A DNA stretch of 64,000 bases, from positions 1 to 64,000 of the forward strand of contig NZ_WMBA01000038.1 in assembly GCF_009707865.1 (NCBI RefSeq), written 5' to 3'. Made by a program: the position numbers and the translations under genes. Of this stretch, positions 52,809 to 63,940 are shown one piece after another. The DNA is from Amycolatopsis pithecellobii. GTDB taxonomy: Bacteria; Actinomycetota; Actinomycetes; Mycobacteriales; Pseudonocardiaceae. Numbering within the stretch: the first letter of the stretch is position 1; each line of letters opens with the position of its first letter. The notes beneath the pieces were generated by a model. That model had not been told where the DNA came from. It saw nothing but the letters and a program-made list of their open reading frames with translations, and ran no database searches.

Positions 52809-53534
52809 ATGGCCCGAGCGAACCTCGACAAGGACCCGCACCAGGTCGCAGCGATGTTCGACGACGTCGCGGGCGGATACGACCGCGCGAACTCGTTCAT
52901 GACCTTCGGCTTCGACCGTCGCTGGCGGACCACCACGGCACGGGTGCTGGACGCGAGAAGCGGCGAGAAGGTGCTCGATCTCGCCGCCGGCACCGGGGTG
53001 TCCACGGCGGAGTACTCCCGCGGCGGCGCGTGGTGCGTCGCCGCCGACTTCTCGCTCGGGATGCTCCGTCGCGGTAAGCACCGCGAGTTGCCGATGGTCG
53101 CCGCCGACGCGCTGCGCCTCCCGTTCGCCGACGACAGTTTCGACGCCGCGACGATCAGCTTCGGCATCCGCAACTTCGTCGACACCAAGGCCGCGCTCGT
53201 CGAGCTGCTGCGCGTGGTCAAACCCGGTGGGCGGCTGGTGATCCTCGAGGTGTCCACCCCGCCGTTCGCGCCGATTCGCTTCCTCTACCGCATGGTCATC
53301 CGCCGCGCGACGACCTTGCTCGGGCGGCTCACCTCCAGTAACCCGGAGGCCTACTCCTACCTCGCGGAGTCGATGGCCGCCTGGCTCGACCAGCGCGCGC
53401 TCGCCGAGACGATGGCCGCCACCGGCTGGCAGAAGGTGGAATGGCTCAACCTCACATTCGGCGCCGTCGCCATCCATCGCGCGGTGAAGCCCTCCGTAGC
53501 GCCGGCCCCTCGCCCGACCACCACCCCCGAATGA
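52809..53534 (+). CDS. menG: Demethylmenaquinone methyltransferase
   Basis: MenG (UbiE family) methylates demethylmenaquinone using S-adenosylmethionine, the last ring step of menaquinone synthesis. The 241-residue protein has MFDDVAGGYDRANSFMTFG, the SAM motif VLDLAAGTGVST, DALRLPFADDSFDA, FGIRNFVDTKAAL and the UbiE signature GGRLVILEVSTPP. It corresponds to Rv0558. menJ follows 27 bp downstream with its own -10-like box. Confidence 0.95.
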   Translation: MARANLDKDPHQVAAMFDDVAGGYDRANSFMTFGFDRRWRTTTARVLDARSGEKVLDLAAGTGVSTAEYSRGGAWCVAADFSLGMLRRGKHRELPMVAADALRLPFADDSFDAATISFGIRNFVDTKAALVELLRVVKPGGRLVILEVSTPPFAPIRFLYRMVIRRATTLLGRLTSSNPEAYSYLAESMAAWLDQRALAETMAATGWQKVEWLNLTFGAVAIHRAVKPSVAPAPRPTTTPE

Positions 53535-53561
53535 CGCGCTGCGCGCGGCTAGTCTTTTGGC

Positions 53562-54833
53562 ATGACTCAAGACGCCCAGGTGATCGTCGTCGGGGCCGGA
53601 CCAGCCGGATCGACCGTGGCCACGTACCTGGCGCGTGCCGGGGTGGACGTCCTGCTGCTGGAGAAAACCACGTTCCCGCGCGAGAAGGTGTGCGGCGACG
53701 GGCTGACTCCGCGCGGTGTCAAGCAACTCATCGACCTCGGCGTCGACACGAGCCAGGAGGCAGGCTGGGTGCACAGCCGTGGCCTGCGCATCCTGACCGG
53801 TGAGCTGACGCTGGAACTCGACTGGCCCGAACTGACCAGCTACCCGCCCTACGGCGTTTCCCGTACCCGGCACGATTTCGACGATCTGCTCGCGAAGATC
53901 GCGGTCAAGGCCGGCGCGCGGTTGCGGGAGCAGACCACGGTGACCGGGGCGATCACCGACGAGCGGACCGGGCGCGTGATCGGCGTGGAGGCGCGGTCCG
54001 GCGCGGAGAAGACCCCGGTCCGCTATCACGCGCCGCTCGTCCTCGCGTGCGACGGGGTGAACGCGAAGCTCGCCCGCTCCGTCGGCATCGACACCGATGG
54101 CAAGCGCCCGATGGGCGTCGCGGTGCGCCGCTACTACAAGAGCCCGCGGCATGACGACGCGTTCATCGAGGGCCACCTCGAACTGTGGGACCGCAGCGAC
54201 CCGCGCAACCCCAAGCTGTTGCCCGGCTACGGGTGGGCGTTCCCGCTCGGCGACGGCACGGTGAACGTCGGCCTCGGCATGCTGTCCACTACGAAAGCCT
54301 TTCGTAACACCGATTATCGTGCGCTGCTGCGGTCGTGGCTCGACTCGACACCGGAGGAATGGGGCTACCGCGAGGAAAACGCGGTCGGTCGCGTCGGTGG
54401 CGCCGGGCTGCCGATGGGCTTCAACCGCACCCCGCACTACCGCGACGGGCTGCTGTTGCTCGGCGACGCGGGTGGCATGGTGAGCCCGTTCAACGGCGAG
54501 GGCATCTCGTCGGCGATGGAGTCGGCGCAGCTGGCCGCGGAGTTCGTCGTGCAGGCGCTGGCCCGCCCCGAAGGGTCCTCGAGGGAGCGCGCCCTGTACG
54601 GTTATCCCTTGGCGCTCAAGGAACTCATGGGCGGGTACTACCGTCTCGGCAACCTGTTCGCGAAGGCCATCGGGAAGCCGAAGGTGATGCGCGCCGCGAC
54701 CAAGTACGGGTTGCGGATCAACCCGCTGATTCCTCTTGTCTACAAGGGACTTTCCGGTTGCTACGACGCCAAGGGCGGGGACGCGGTGGACCGGATGATC
54801 GCGCTGGCCGCCCGGTTGACGCCCAGCGCGTGA
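53562..54833 (+). CDS. menJ: Geranylgeranyl reductase family, menaquinone reductase MenJ
   Basis: A 423-residue FAD enzyme with VIVVGAGPAGSTVATYLAR (dinucleotide fold), LLEKTTFPREKVCGDGLTP, LVLACDGVNAKLAR and LLGDAGGMVSPFNGEGI (FAD contacts). In M. tuberculosis the ortholog Rv0561c (MenJ) saturates one isoprene unit of menaquinone; the neighbouring menG supports that role over chlorophyll- or archaeal-lipid-type reduction. TAGTCT (53550-53555) is 6 nt before the ATG. Confidence 0.92.
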   Translation: MTQDAQVIVVGAGPAGSTVATYLARAGVDVLLLEKTTFPREKVCGDGLTPRGVKQLIDLGVDTSQEAGWVHSRGLRILTGELTLELDWPELTSYPPYGVSRTRHDFDDLLAKIAVKAGARLREQTTVTGAITDERTGRVIGVEARSGAEKTPVRYHAPLVLACDGVNAKLARSVGIDTDGKRPMGVAVRRYYKSPRHDDAFIEGHLELWDRSDPRNPKLLPGYGWAFPLGDGTVNVGLGMLSTTKAFRNTDYRALLRSWLDSTPEEWGYREENAVGRVGGAGLPMGFNRTPHYRDGLLLLGDAGGMVSPFNGEGISSAMESAQLAAEFVVQALARPEGSSRERALYGYPLALKELMGGYYRLGNLFAKAIGKPKVMRAATKYGLRINPLIPLVYKGLSGCYDAKGGDAVDRMIALAARLTPSA

Positions 54834-55016
54834 TGTCGTTCGCGTGGGTTATGTCACATTGACTCTCCGTGAAATCGGACGGCTTTGCTGATCTTGGTCG
54901 GTTGTCCCAGCTCTCCGGCTCGCGGCCCGTTTCTGGCCTCGCGGCAAGTTAGGGCGGCCTTAAATGAAGGACCCCGCGACAACGTTGTGAGGTACGTCCT
55001 ACACTGCCCCCATGCT

Positions 55017-55034
55017 TTGTGAACCCGTTCACAA
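55017..55034. promoter_or_regulatory. Rex operator 1 upstream of nuoA
   Basis: TTGTGAACCCGTTCACAA, 18 bp, is a near-perfect Rex operator (the arms TTGTGAAC and GTTCACAA pair fully). It overlaps or lies just downstream of the expected nuo transcription start, suited to blocking initiation when NADH is low. Confidence 0.88.
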
Positions 55035-55048
55035 CTTCGTAGGGAAGC

Positions 55049-55066
55049 TTGTGAACAGTTTCACAA
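55049..55066. promoter_or_regulatory. Rex operator 2 upstream of nuoA
   Basis: TTGTGAACAGTTTCACAA, 18 bp, is a second Rex operator whose centre is 32 bp (about three helical turns) from the first, so two Rex dimers could sit on the same DNA face. It is 31 bp before the nuoA start. Confidence 0.85.
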
Positions 55067-55097
55067 TCACCGCGACGCTGCGGAAGGGGTTTGACAC

Positions 55098-55490
55098 GTG
55101 GTGTTAGCGCAGGGTGCGTCTGCCAGCCCGGCGATGTACGTGCCGCTGGTCATCTTGTTCGTGCTGGCGGCCGGCTTCGCCGTGCTGTCCGTGCTGCTCG
55201 GCCCGCTCGTGGGCCCGAGCCGCTACAACAAGGCGAAGCTGCAGGCCTACGAGTGCGGGATCGAACCGTCACCGCAGCCGCTGGTCGGCGGCGGCCGGAT
55301 GCCGGTGGCCTACTACATCACCGCGATGCTGTTCATCCTTTTCGACATCGAGATGGTCTTCCTCTACCCGTTCGCCGTGAACGCGGACGCGCTCGGCCTG
55401 TTCGGGCTGGTGGAGATCCTGTTGTTCATCGCCACGGTCGGTTTCGCCTACGCGTATGTGTGGCGCCGCGGCGGGCTGGATTGGAACTGA
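55098..55490 (+). CDS. nuoA: NADH-quinone oxidoreductase subunit A
   Basis: A 130-residue membrane subunit of complex I with three helices (about 12-32, 75-95 and 102-122) and the conserved loop [11 protein letters not shown] between the first and second helix. It opens the nuo operon, preceded by two Rex operators. The start is GTG 55098. nuoB follows after one base. Confidence 0.95.
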   Translation: MVLAQGASASPAMYVPLVILFVLAAGFAVLSVLLGPLVGPSRYNKAKLQAYECGIEPSPQPLVGGGRMPVAYYITAMLFILFDIEMVFLYPFAVNADALGLFGLVEILLFIATVGFAYAYVWRRGGLDWN

Positions 55491-55491
55491 G

Positions 55492-56034
<543 letters not shown>

Positions 56035-56040
56035 TCCCGA

Positions 56041-56802
56041 GTGCCTGAGCAGAAACCAGAACCGGGCGGCGAACAGTCCAGCGCCGAGCGCGCGGAAAAC
56101 GGGCTGCAGCCCCACGGTGCCCGCCCGGCCGAGCCCGTGGTGGCTGGCCGTGCGCGCGCCGGCATGTTCGGCGTGCGCGACGCCGGTGACACCTCCGGCT
56201 ACGGCGGACTGCGGTTGCCCGCGTACACCCCGGCGCCCGCGGAACGCCCGTACGGCGGCTGGTTCGACGAGTTCGCCGACCAGTTCTTCGCCGCACTGGC
56301 CGAAAACGACGTGCCGGCCGAGGCGGTCCAGCAGATCACCGTCGACCGCGGCGAGATCACGCTGTACCTGGACAAGCAGTACCTCGTGCAGGCCTGCCGG
56401 ATCCTGCGTGACGACGCGGGGCTGCGGTTCGAGCTGTGCAGCTCGGTGTCCGGAGTGGACTATGGGCCGGATGTGCCGCAGCGGCTGCATTCGGTGTACC
56501 ACCTGACGTCCATGACCTACCGGCGCCGGGTCCGGCTCGAGGTCACGCTCGACTGCAACGACGCTGAGGAGCCGCACGTTCCGTCGGTGGTCGAGGTGTA
56601 CCCGACCGCCGACTGGCAGGAGCGGGAAGCCTACGACATGTTCGGCATCGTCTACGACGGACATCCCGCGCTCACCCGCATTCTGATGCCCGACGACTGG
56701 GACGGTTTCCCGCAGCGCAAGGACTACCCGCTCGGCGGGATTCCGGTGGAGTACAAGGGCGCGGAGATCCCACCGCCCGATCAGCGGAGGTCGTACTCAT
56801 GA
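56041..56802 (+). CDS. nuoC: NADH-quinone oxidoreductase subunit C
   Basis: A 253-residue subunit with an N-terminal Pro/Ala-rich extension of about 60 residues, then the 30-kDa domain with [18 protein letters not shown] and the signature [26 protein letters not shown] and QRKDYPLG. It forms the quinone-module interface with NuoD. The stop overlaps the nuoD ATG. Confidence 0.96.
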   Translation: MPEQKPEPGGEQSSAERAENGLQPHGARPAEPVVAGRARAGMFGVRDAGDTSGYGGLRLPAYTPAPAERPYGGWFDEFADQFFAALAENDVPAEAVQQITVDRGEITLYLDKQYLVQACRILRDDAGLRFELCSSVSGVDYGPDVPQRLHSVYHLTSMTYRRRVRLEVTLDCNDAEEPHVPSVVEVYPTADWQEREAYDMFGIVYDGHPALTRILMPDDWDGFPQRKDYPLGGIPVEYKGAEIPPPDQRRSYS

Positions 56803-58190
56803 GTACCGATCGACTGTCGGACGTCACGACCGGCACGGACACCAGCGCACCCGGCTCGGATAGCACAGGCAGCGCGGACATCTCCGGCTACGCGGAGTCC
56901 CGCGAAACCACCGAAGGCCGCGTCTACCACGTCAGCGGCGGTGACTGGGACGACGTGCTGTCCGACGCCGAGCACGACGAGCGCATGGTCATCAACATGG
57001 GGCCGCAGCACCCGTCGACGCACGGCGTGCTCCGGCTCGTGCTCGAACTCGAAGGCGAGACGGTCACCCAGCTGCGGTCGGTGATCGGCTACCTGCATAC
57101 CGGGATCGAGAAGAACACCGAGTACCGCACGTGGACCCAGGGCGTCACGTTCGTGACCCGCATGGACTACCTGTCCCCGCTGTTCAACGAGCTGGGTTAC
57201 TGCCTCGCCGTGGAAAAACTGCTGGGCGTGGAGGTGCCCAAGCGGGCGCAGCTGATCCGGGTGCTGCTGTGCGAGATCAACCGCATCGGTTCGCACCTGG
57301 TGTACATCGCGACCGGTGGCATGGAGCTCGGCGCGACCACGGCGATGACGCTCGGCTTCCGTGAGCGTGAGGAAGTGCTGCACCTGCTGGAGTTCCTGAC
57401 CGGACTGCGGATGAACCACGCGTTCATCCGGCCCGGCGGGATCGCGCAGGACCTGCCGACCGACGCGCACGAGAAGATCAGCGAGTTCGTCAAGGTGATG
57501 GACAAGCGGCTTCCCTTGTACGACAAGCTGTTCACCGGTCAGCCGATCTGGCGCAACCGGCTCAAGGGGGTCGGGTACCTGCCGGTCGACGCGTGCCTCG
57601 CGCTCGGCGTGACGGGTCCCGTGCTGCGCTCCGCCGGGCTGCCATGGGATCTGCGCAAGGTTGAGCCGTACTCCTCCTACGAGGAGTTCGAGTTCGATGT
57701 GCCCACTTCGACGGAGGCGGACTGCTGGGCGCGGTACCTGTGCCGCGTCGAGGAGATGCACCAGTCGCTGCGGATCATCAAGCAGGTGCTCAAGCGGCTC
57801 GACGAGCCGGGCCCGGTCATGGTGGAGGACAAGAAGATCGCGTGGCCGGCGCAGCTGTCGATCTCCAGTGACGGCATGGGCAACTCCCTCGAGCACGTCA
57901 AGAAGATCATGGGCCAGTCGATGGAATCGCTGATCCACCACTTCAAGCTGGTGACCGAAGGCTTCAAGGTGCCGCCGGGTCAGGTGTACGCGCCGGTCGA
58001 GTCGCCGCGCGGCGAGCTGGGTTTCCACGTCGTGTCCGACGGTGGCACCCGGCCGATGCGAGTACACGTGCGGGAACCGAGTTTCGTGAACCTGCAGTCG
58101 ATGCCCGCGATGTCCGAGGGCGGGCTGGTGGCCGATGTCATCGCCGCCGTCGCCTCGATCGACCCCGTGATGGGGGGAGTGGACCGCTGA
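56799..58190 (+). CDS. nuoD: NADH-quinone oxidoreductase subunit D
   Basis: A 463-residue subunit that lines the quinone cavity with NuoB. It has a Ser/Thr/Gly-rich N-terminal extension, then [31 protein letters not shown], the NRIGSHL segment and [16 protein letters not shown] (arginine-rich end). Of the cluster ligands seen in related hydrogenases only remnants remain, as normal. It is separate from NuoC, unlike the NuoCD fusion of E. coli. Confidence 0.96.
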   Translation: MSTDRLSDVTTGTDTSAPGSDSTGSADISGYAESRETTEGRVYHVSGGDWDDVLSDAEHDERMVINMGPQHPSTHGVLRLVLELEGETVTQLRSVIGYLHTGIEKNTEYRTWTQGVTFVTRMDYLSPLFNELGYCLAVEKLLGVEVPKRAQLIRVLLCEINRIGSHLVYIATGGMELGATTAMTLGFREREEVLHLLEFLTGLRMNHAFIRPGGIAQDLPTDAHEKISEFVKVMDKRLPLYDKLFTGQPIWRNRLKGVGYLPVDACLALGVTGPVLRSAGLPWDLRKVEPYSSYEEFEFDVPTSTEADCWARYLCRVEEMHQSLRIIKQVLKRLDEPGPVMVEDKKIAWPAQLSISSDGMGNSLEHVKKIMGQSMESLIHHFKLVTEGFKVPPGQVYAPVESPRGELGFHVVSDGGTRPMRVHVREPSFVNLQSMPAMSEGGLVADVIAAVASIDPVMGGVDR

Positions 58191-58900
58191 TGACAGAGCT
58201 CTTCGATGCCGACACCGTCGCGAAGGCGCGGAACCTGATCGACCGGTACCCGCAGTCGCGTTCGGCGCTGTTGCCGATGCTGCACCTCGTGCAGTCCGTG
58301 CAGGGACACGTGAGCCAGGAAGGCATCGCTTTCTGCGCCCAGCAACTGGATCTGTCCGAAGCCGAGGTCAGCGCGGTCGCCACGTTCTACACGATGTACA
58401 AGCGGCGCCCGTGCGGCGAACACCTGGTGACCGTCTGCACGAACACACTGTGCGCGGCGCTCGGTGGGGATGCGATCTACCGGCAGCTGGGCGAGCATCT
58501 CGGGGTGGGGCACGAGGAAGTCGCGGGAGAGCCCGGCGCACCCGGTTCGATCATGCTGGAGCACGCCGAATGTCTCGCCGCCTGTGACCTCGCGCCGGTG
58601 CTGCAGGTCAACTACGAGTACTACGACAAGCAGAGCCCGGAGTCGGCGATCGAACTGGTGAAAGCGTTGCAGCGCGGGGAAAAACCGGCGCCGACGCGCG
58701 GTGCGCCGCTGACCGACTTCAAGGGTGCCGAGCTGCAGCTCGCAGGTTTCTTCCCGGAGGACGAACAGACGTACCGGTCCGAAGTGGACGGTCCGTCGCA
58801 GGCGGTGGAAACCCTGCAGGGCGCGCGGCTGGCCGCGGAACGCGGCTGGACGGCGCCCGTGATGGAGGACGTTCCGCTGCCGGAGGTGGAGAAGAAATGA
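58190..58900 (+). CDS. nuoE: NADH-quinone oxidoreductase subunit E
   Basis: A 236-residue thioredoxin-like subunit with a [2Fe-2S] cluster (N1a). Two cysteines come from CTNTLCA and two from ECLAACDLAP, after LPMLHLVQSVQGHVS and VATFYTMY. A C-terminal extension of about 60 residues (from RGEKPAPTRGAPL) is longer than in E. coli. The ATG shares a base with the nuoD stop. Confidence 0.95.
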   Translation: MTELFDADTVAKARNLIDRYPQSRSALLPMLHLVQSVQGHVSQEGIAFCAQQLDLSEAEVSAVATFYTMYKRRPCGEHLVTVCTNTLCAALGGDAIYRQLGEHLGVGHEEVAGEPGAPGSIMLEHAECLAACDLAPVLQVNYEYYDKQSPESAIELVKALQRGEKPAPTRGAPLTDFKGAELQLAGFFPEDEQTYRSEVDGPSQAVETLQGARLAAERGWTAPVMEDVPLPEVEKK

Positions 58901-60189
58901 CCGACCCGCTGACCCCGGTACTGACGAAACGCTGGCTGTCGCCCGAATCGTGGCGCCTGTCGACGTACGAGGCACTCGAGGGCTACACGGCGATCAAGAA
59001 AGCGCTTTCGGGTACCCCGGAACAGCTCGTCCAGCTCATCAAGGACGCCGGACTGCGCGGCCGTGGCGGCGCGGGTTTCCCGGCGGGCGTGAAGTGGTCC
59101 TTCATGCCGCCGGACGTCAATGGACGCACTGCCAAGCCTCATTATTTGGTGATCAACGCCGACGAGGGTGAGCCGGGTACCTGCAAGGACATTCCGCTGA
59201 TGATGGCGGACCCGCATTCGCTCATCGAGGGCTGCATCATCGCCTCGTACGCGATGCGCTCGCACCACTGCTTCATCTACGTACGCGGCGAAGCGCTGCA
59301 CTGCATCCGCCGGCTCAACGCGGCAGTGCGTGAGGCGTACGGCGCCGGATACCTCGGCAAGAACATCGTGGGCTCCGGTTACCACCTCGACATCACGGTG
59401 CACGCCGGTGCCGGCGCGTACATCTGCGGCGAGGAGACAGCACTGCTCGACTCGCTCGAAGGCCGCCGCGGCCAGCCACGGCTCAAGCCGCCGTTCCCCG
59501 CCGCGGCCGGCTTGTACGCGGCGCCGACGACAGTGAACAACGTCGAGACGATCGCGAGCGTGCCCTACATCGTCAACGCCGGATCCGACTGGTTCCGCAA
59601 GATGGGCCGCGAGAAGTCGCCGGGGCCGAAGATCTACTCGATCTCCGGTCACGTCGAGCGGCCCGGCCAGTACGAGGCGCCGCTGGGCACGACGCTGCGG
59701 CAGCTGCTCGAGCTGTGCGGCGGGATGAAGGACGGTATCCCGCTGAAATTCTGGACACCCGGCGGTTCATCCACGCCGATGTTCACGGCCGAGCATCTCG
59801 ACATCCCGCTGGACTTCGAGGGCGCGGCCGAAGCGGGCTCGATGCTGGGCACCACGGCCGTGCAGGTCTTCAACGAGACGGTGTCCGTGCCGTGGGCCGT
59901 GATGAAGTGGACCCAGTTCTACGAGCACGAGTCCTGCGGCAAGTGCACGCCGTGCCGCGAGGGCACGTACTGGCTCGCGCAGATCCTCGAGCGGATGGTC
60001 GACGGGAGGGGCACGGAGTCCGATATCGACACCCTGCTCGACGTCTGCGACAACATCCTCGGCCGGTCGTTCTGCGCCCTCGGTGACGGTGCGGTCAGCC
60101 CGATCACCAGCGGCATCAAGTACTTCCGCGACGAGTTCCTCGCCCTGTGCGAGAGCAACAAGCGCGAGTTGGTGGGAGCACAGGCATGA
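58897..60189 (+). CDS. nuoF: NADH-quinone oxidoreductase subunit F (NADH-binding)
   Basis: A 430-residue subunit that oxidises NADH with FMN and passes electrons to cluster N3. It has [16 protein letters not shown] (NADH), [12 protein letters not shown] (FMN), [14 protein letters not shown] and the [4Fe-4S] ligands in [13 protein letters not shown] plus [10 protein letters not shown]. It overlaps nuoG by 4 bases. Confidence 0.97.
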   Translation: MTDPLTPVLTKRWLSPESWRLSTYEALEGYTAIKKALSGTPEQLVQLIKDAGLRGRGGAGFPAGVKWSFMPPDVNGRTAKPHYLVINADEGEPGTCKDIPLMMADPHSLIEGCIIASYAMRSHHCFIYVRGEALHCIRRLNAAVREAYGAGYLGKNIVGSGYHLDITVHAGAGAYICGEETALLDSLEGRRGQPRLKPPFPAAAGLYAAPTTVNNVETIASVPYIVNAGSDWFRKMGREKSPGPKIYSISGHVERPGQYEAPLGTTLRQLLELCGGMKDGIPLKFWTPGGSSTPMFTAEHLDIPLDFEGAAEAGSMLGTTAVQVFNETVSVPWAVMKWTQFYEHESCGKCTPCREGTYWLAQILERMVDGRGTESDIDTLLDVCDNILGRSFCALGDGAVSPITSGIKYFRDEFLALCESNKRELVGAQA

Positions 60190-62621
60190 CGATGGCGCCA
60201 GAAGAGCCCAAGGTTGAGGTACCGGAGGGCTACGTCAAGCTCACGATCGACGGCGAGGAGGTCATCGCGCCGAAGGGTGAGCTGCTGATCCGCACCGCGG
60301 AGCGGCTCGGCACGGTGATCCCGCGGTTCTGCGACCACCCGCTGCTCGACCCGGCGGGCGCCTGCCGGCAATGCCTCGTCGAGGTCGAGATGGGCGGGCG
60401 GCCGATGCCGAAACCGCAGGCCTCGTGCACGATGACGGTCGCAGACGGGATGGTCGTCAAGACGCAGCTCACCTCGCCGGTGGCGGACAAGGCGCAGCAG
60501 GGCGTGATGGAGCTGCTGCTCATCAACCACCCGCTGGACTGCCCGGTGTGCGACAAGGGCGGTGAGTGCCCGCTGCAGAACCAGGCGATGGCACACGGCC
60601 GCGCGGATTCCCGGTTCGTCGACAAGAAGCGGACGTTCCCGAAGCCGCTGCCGATCTCGACCCAGGTGCTGCTGGACCGCGAGCGCTGCGTGCTGTGCCA
60701 GCGCTGCACCCGGTTTTCCGCGCAGATCGCCGGTGACCCGTTCATCGACCTGCTCGAACGTGGGGCGCACCAGCAGATCGGGACGGCCGAAACCGCTGAT
60801 GTGCTCGACATGGCGTCCCGGACGTCGTCGGGCAAGCCCTTCCAGTCGTACTTCTCGGGCAACACGATCCAGATTTGCCCGGTCGGCGCGCTGACCTCGG
60901 CGCAGTACCGGTTCCGCTCACGCCCGTTCGACCTGGTGTCCTCGCCGAGCGTGTGCGAGCACTGCTCGTCGGGCTGTGCGGAGCGGACGGACTTCCGCCG
61001 TGGCCAGGTGATGCGCAAGCTCGCCGGCAACGACCCGGACGTCAACGAGGAATGGTTGTGCGACAAGGGCCGCTTCGCGTTCCGGTACGCGCAGGCATCG
61101 GATCGGATCCGCCGGCCACTCGTGCGGGACGAGTCGGGTGAGCTTCGCGAGGCTTCGTGGACCGAGGCGATGCGCGTCGCCGCCGCCGGGCTGGCCGTCG
61201 CGCGTGACGCGCGTGGTGTGGGCGTGCTGGCCGGTGGCCGGCTCACCTTGGAGGACGCGTACGCGTACGGGAAGTTCGCACGGGTTGCCTTGCGCACCAA
61301 CGACATCGACTTCCGCGCCCGTGCGCACTCGGACGAGGAGCTGTCGTTCCTCGCCTCCCACGTGGTCGGCACCGAGGGCGTGACCTTCGCGGCGCTGGAG
61401 AAGGCGCCAACGGTGCTGTGCGTGGCCTTCGAACCCGAGGACGAAGCGCCGATCGTGTTCCTGCGGCTGCGCAAGGCGGCCCGCAAGCGCGGCGCGAAGA
61501 TCGTCCACTTGGGACAGTGGACGACGTCCTCGGTCCACAAGACTTTCGGAGAATTGCTGGCATGCGCGCCTGGTTCGGAACCCGCCGCGCTGGCCGGTCT
61601 CGCGTCGCACGCGCCGGATCTTGACGTGGCGCTGGCGGCCGAGGGTGCGGTGATCCTCCTCGGTGAGCGAGCTGCCGAGGTGCCGGGCCTGTTCACCGCG
61701 GTGCACGAGCTGTCCGCCCGCACGGGCGCCCGGGTCGCGTGGATCCCGCGGCGTGCGGGTGAGCGTGGCGCGCTCGAGGCCGGGGCGGTGCCGTCGCTGC
61801 TGCCCGGCGGACGTCCGGTCACCAACGCGACGGCGCGCGCGGAGGTCGAAAAGGCTTGGGGCGTCTCGGTTTCCGACCAGCCAGGCCGGGACACCAACGG
61901 GATCGTCGCGGCGCTGGCCGATGGTTCGCTGAGCGGCGTGGTGGTCGGCGGCGTCGATCCCGGCGACCTCCCGGATCCCGAACTGGCGTACCGGGCGTTG
62001 GACCGGGCCGAGTTCGTGGTGAGCCTGGAGATGCGGCCGAGCGGTGTCACCGAGCGGGCCGACGTAGTCCTGCCGATCGCGCCGGACGTCGAGAAGGCTG
62101 GCAGCTACGTCAACTGGGAAGGCCGCCGCCGCCCGTTCGACATCACGCTCGAGAACACCGGTGCGCTGCCGGACTGCCGGGTGCTGGACACGCTCGCCGT
62201 CGAAATGGACGCGGACCTGTTCACGCAGACCCCTGCGGCGGCGTACGGCGACCTGTCCCGGCTCCCGGAATCCAGTGTGCGCCAGGCCTTCGTGCCGGCT
62301 TCGGCGGACGGCTCGGGTGCCGGGGTCCGGCTGGCGACGTGGCGCCAGTTGCTGGACAACGGTTCGCTGCAGGCCGACGAGCCGCATCTGGCCGGGACGG
62401 CGCGTGCCGTGGTGGCCCGCGTTTCGGCCGGCGCGGCACGTGAGCTCGGTGAGACGGTCACCGTGTCCACCGACCGCGGCTCGATCACGCTGCCGGTCGA
62501 GGTGGCCGACGTGCCCGAGGGCGTGGTGTGGGTGCCGGCGAATTCCGGCGACTCGCGGGTACGGGCGAAGCTCGGTGCCGGGCACGGCGCGGTCGTGTCC
62601 ATCGAAGCGGGAGGCGAATGA
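60186..62621 (+). CDS. nuoG: NADH-quinone oxidoreductase subunit G
   Basis: An 811-residue subunit. The N-terminal ferredoxin-like [2Fe-2S] domain has Cys49, Cys60 and Cys63 ([19 protein letters not shown]). Next come the His/Cys-ligated cluster, [18 protein letters not shown] and [13 protein letters not shown] molybdopterin-oxidoreductase-like domain starts at [15 protein letters not shown], whose extra cysteines may hold the additional cluster N7. ATG 60186 overlaps nuoF. The C-terminal molybdopterin-like part should not bind cofactor. Confidence 0.95.
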   Translation: MTMAPEEPKVEVPEGYVKLTIDGEEVIAPKGELLIRTAERLGTVIPRFCDHPLLDPAGACRQCLVEVEMGGRPMPKPQASCTMTVADGMVVKTQLTSPVADKAQQGVMELLLINHPLDCPVCDKGGECPLQNQAMAHGRADSRFVDKKRTFPKPLPISTQVLLDRERCVLCQRCTRFSAQIAGDPFIDLLERGAHQQIGTAETADVLDMASRTSSGKPFQSYFSGNTIQICPVGALTSAQYRFRSRPFDLVSSPSVCEHCSSGCAERTDFRRGQVMRKLAGNDPDVNEEWLCDKGRFAFRYAQASDRIRRPLVRDESGELREASWTEAMRVAAAGLAVARDARGVGVLAGGRLTLEDAYAYGKFARVALRTNDIDFRARAHSDEELSFLASHVVGTEGVTFAALEKAPTVLCVAFEPEDEAPIVFLRLRKAARKRGAKIVHLGQWTTSSVHKTFGELLACAPGSEPAALAGLASHAPDLDVALAAEGAVILLGERAAEVPGLFTAVHELSARTGARVAWIPRRAGERGALEAGAVPSLLPGGRPVTNATARAEVEKAWGVSVSDQPGRDTNGIVAALADGSLSGVVVGGVDPGDLPDPELAYRALDRAEFVVSLEMRPSGVTERADVVLPIAPDVEKAGSYVNWEGRRRPFDITLENTGALPDCRVLDTLAVEMDADLFTQTPAAAYGDLSRLPESSVRQAFVPASADGSGAGVRLATWRQLLDNGSLQADEPHLAGTARAVVARVSAGAARELGETVTVSTDRGSITLPVEVADVPEGVVWVPANSGDSRVRAKLGAGHGAVVSIEAGGE

Positions 62622-63940
62622 TGACCCCGTTTTTCGCGCAGGAACAGCTGACGAGGGCCGAGCTGCTGGCTGACGACCCGTGGTGGCTGATCCTGCTCAA
62701 GGCCGTGGTGATCCTGCTGATCGGGCCGATCCTGACGATCTTCCTGATCGTGTGGGAGCGCAAGGCGGTCGGCCGGATGCAGAACCGGCCGGGTCCCAAC
62801 CGGGTCGGCCCCGGCGGGTATCTGCAGTCGCTGGCGGACGCGGTGAAGCTGCCGTTCAAGGAACAGATCATCCCCGACACGGCCGACCGCAAGGTGTACT
62901 TCCTGGCGCCGGTGGTCGCGGTGGTGCCGTCGCTGATAGCGCTTGCCGCGATCCCGTTCGGGCCGCAGGTGTCGATCTTCGGTCAGCAGACGGTCCTGCA
63001 GCTGGTGGATCTGCCGGTCGGCGTGCTGGTGATTCTGGCGTGCTCGTCGGTCGGGGTGTACGGGATCGTGCTGGCCGGCTGGTCGTCGGGCTCGCCGTAC
63101 CCGCTGCTGGGCGGGCTGCGCTCGGCGGCGCAGGTGATCTCGTACGAGATCGCGATGGGTTTGTCGATCGTCGCGGTGGTGCTGTACGCGCAGTCACTGT
63201 CCACAGGGGACATCGTGAACGCGCAGGCGCACGGCTGGTATTTCTACCTGACGATCCCGAGTTTCGTGATCTACCTGATTTCCATGGTCGGTGAGACGAA
63301 CCGGGCGCCGTTCGACCTGCCGGAGGCGGAGTCGGAGCTGGTCGGTGGGTTCCACACGGAGTACTCGTCGATGAAGTTCGCGATGTTCTTCCTCGCCGAG
63401 TACGTGAACATGGTGATCGTCTCGGCGTTCTGCACGACGTTGTTCCTCGGTGGCTGGATGTTCCCGTTCGTGGGGCTCGACTCGCCGTTGAACAAGGGCT
63501 GGCTGCCGCTGATCTGGTTCACTGTCAAGCTGTTTGCGTTGTTGTTCGGGTTCATCTGGCTGCGCGGCACTCTGCCGCGGTTCCGTTATGACCAGTTCAT
63601 GAAGCTGGGCTGGAAGGTGCTCGTCCCGGCGAACCTGGTGTGGATCGTGGTGGTCGTCGCGTTCCGCGCGGTCCGGCAGAGCGGCGGGTTGTCGACGGGC
63701 CAGATCGTGATCGGTGTGGTCATCGTGGCCGTGGTGGCGATCGCGGTGGCGTTGCTGGTGCCGGACAGGCGGCCGCCGCAGGAGGAGGGCGTACCGATCA
63801 CTGGCGGTGGTTATCCGTTGCCGCCGTTGGATTTGTCGGTGCCGCAGGTGCCGGATCGTGGTGCCGCGAAGAGGAAGCGGCGCAGGGCTGTGGAAACAGC
63901 AGAACCCGCGCAGGTTGGGAGTTCCGATGGGAATATTTGA
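62618..63940 (+). CDS. nuoH: NADH-quinone oxidoreductase subunit H
   Basis: A 440-residue membrane subunit with eight or more helices that forms the quinone entry with NuoB and NuoD. Signatures are [52 protein letters not shown] and EYVNMVI. A basic Arg/Lys-rich tail of about 50 residues (KRKRRRAVE) extends past the usual end and overlaps nuoI. ATG 62618 overlaps the nuoG stop (ATGA); a second ATG follows at once. Confidence 0.96.
   Translation: MMTPFFAQEQLTRAELLADDPWWLILLKAVVILLIGPILTIFLIVWERKAVGRMQNRPGPNRVGPGGYLQSLADAVKLPFKEQIIPDTADRKVYFLAPVVAVVPSLIALAAIPFGPQVSIFGQQTVLQLVDLPVGVLVILACSSVGVYGIVLAGWSSGSPYPLLGGLRSAAQVISYEIAMGLSIVAVVLYAQSLSTGDIVNAQAHGWYFYLTIPSFVIYLISMVGETNRAPFDLPEAESELVGGFHTEYSSMKFAMFFLAEYVNMVIVSAFCTTLFLGGWMFPFVGLDSPLNKGWLPLIWFTVKLFALLFGFIWLRGTLPRFRYDQFMKLGWKVLVPANLVWIVVVVAFRAVRQSGGLSTGQIVIGVVIVAVVAIAVALLVPDRRPPQEEGVPITGGGYPLPPLDLSVPQVPDRGAAKRKRRRAVETAEPAQVGSSDGNI

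Larger units (their letters stand above)
54834..55097. other. nuo operon promoter region
   Basis: A 264-bp gap. TACACT (55000-55005) is the best -10 and would start transcription near 55012, just ahead of two Rex operators (55017 and 55049) that then lie in the first part of an about 86-nt leader. A 10-bp palindrome ACAACGTTGT (54979-54988) lies in the -35 area. No gene is visible. Confidence 0.5.

Noticed and set aside
54979-54990. ACAACGTTGTGA as a third Rex site before nuoA
   Set aside because: It has a TTGTG half but no CACAA at the required 8-nt spacing.
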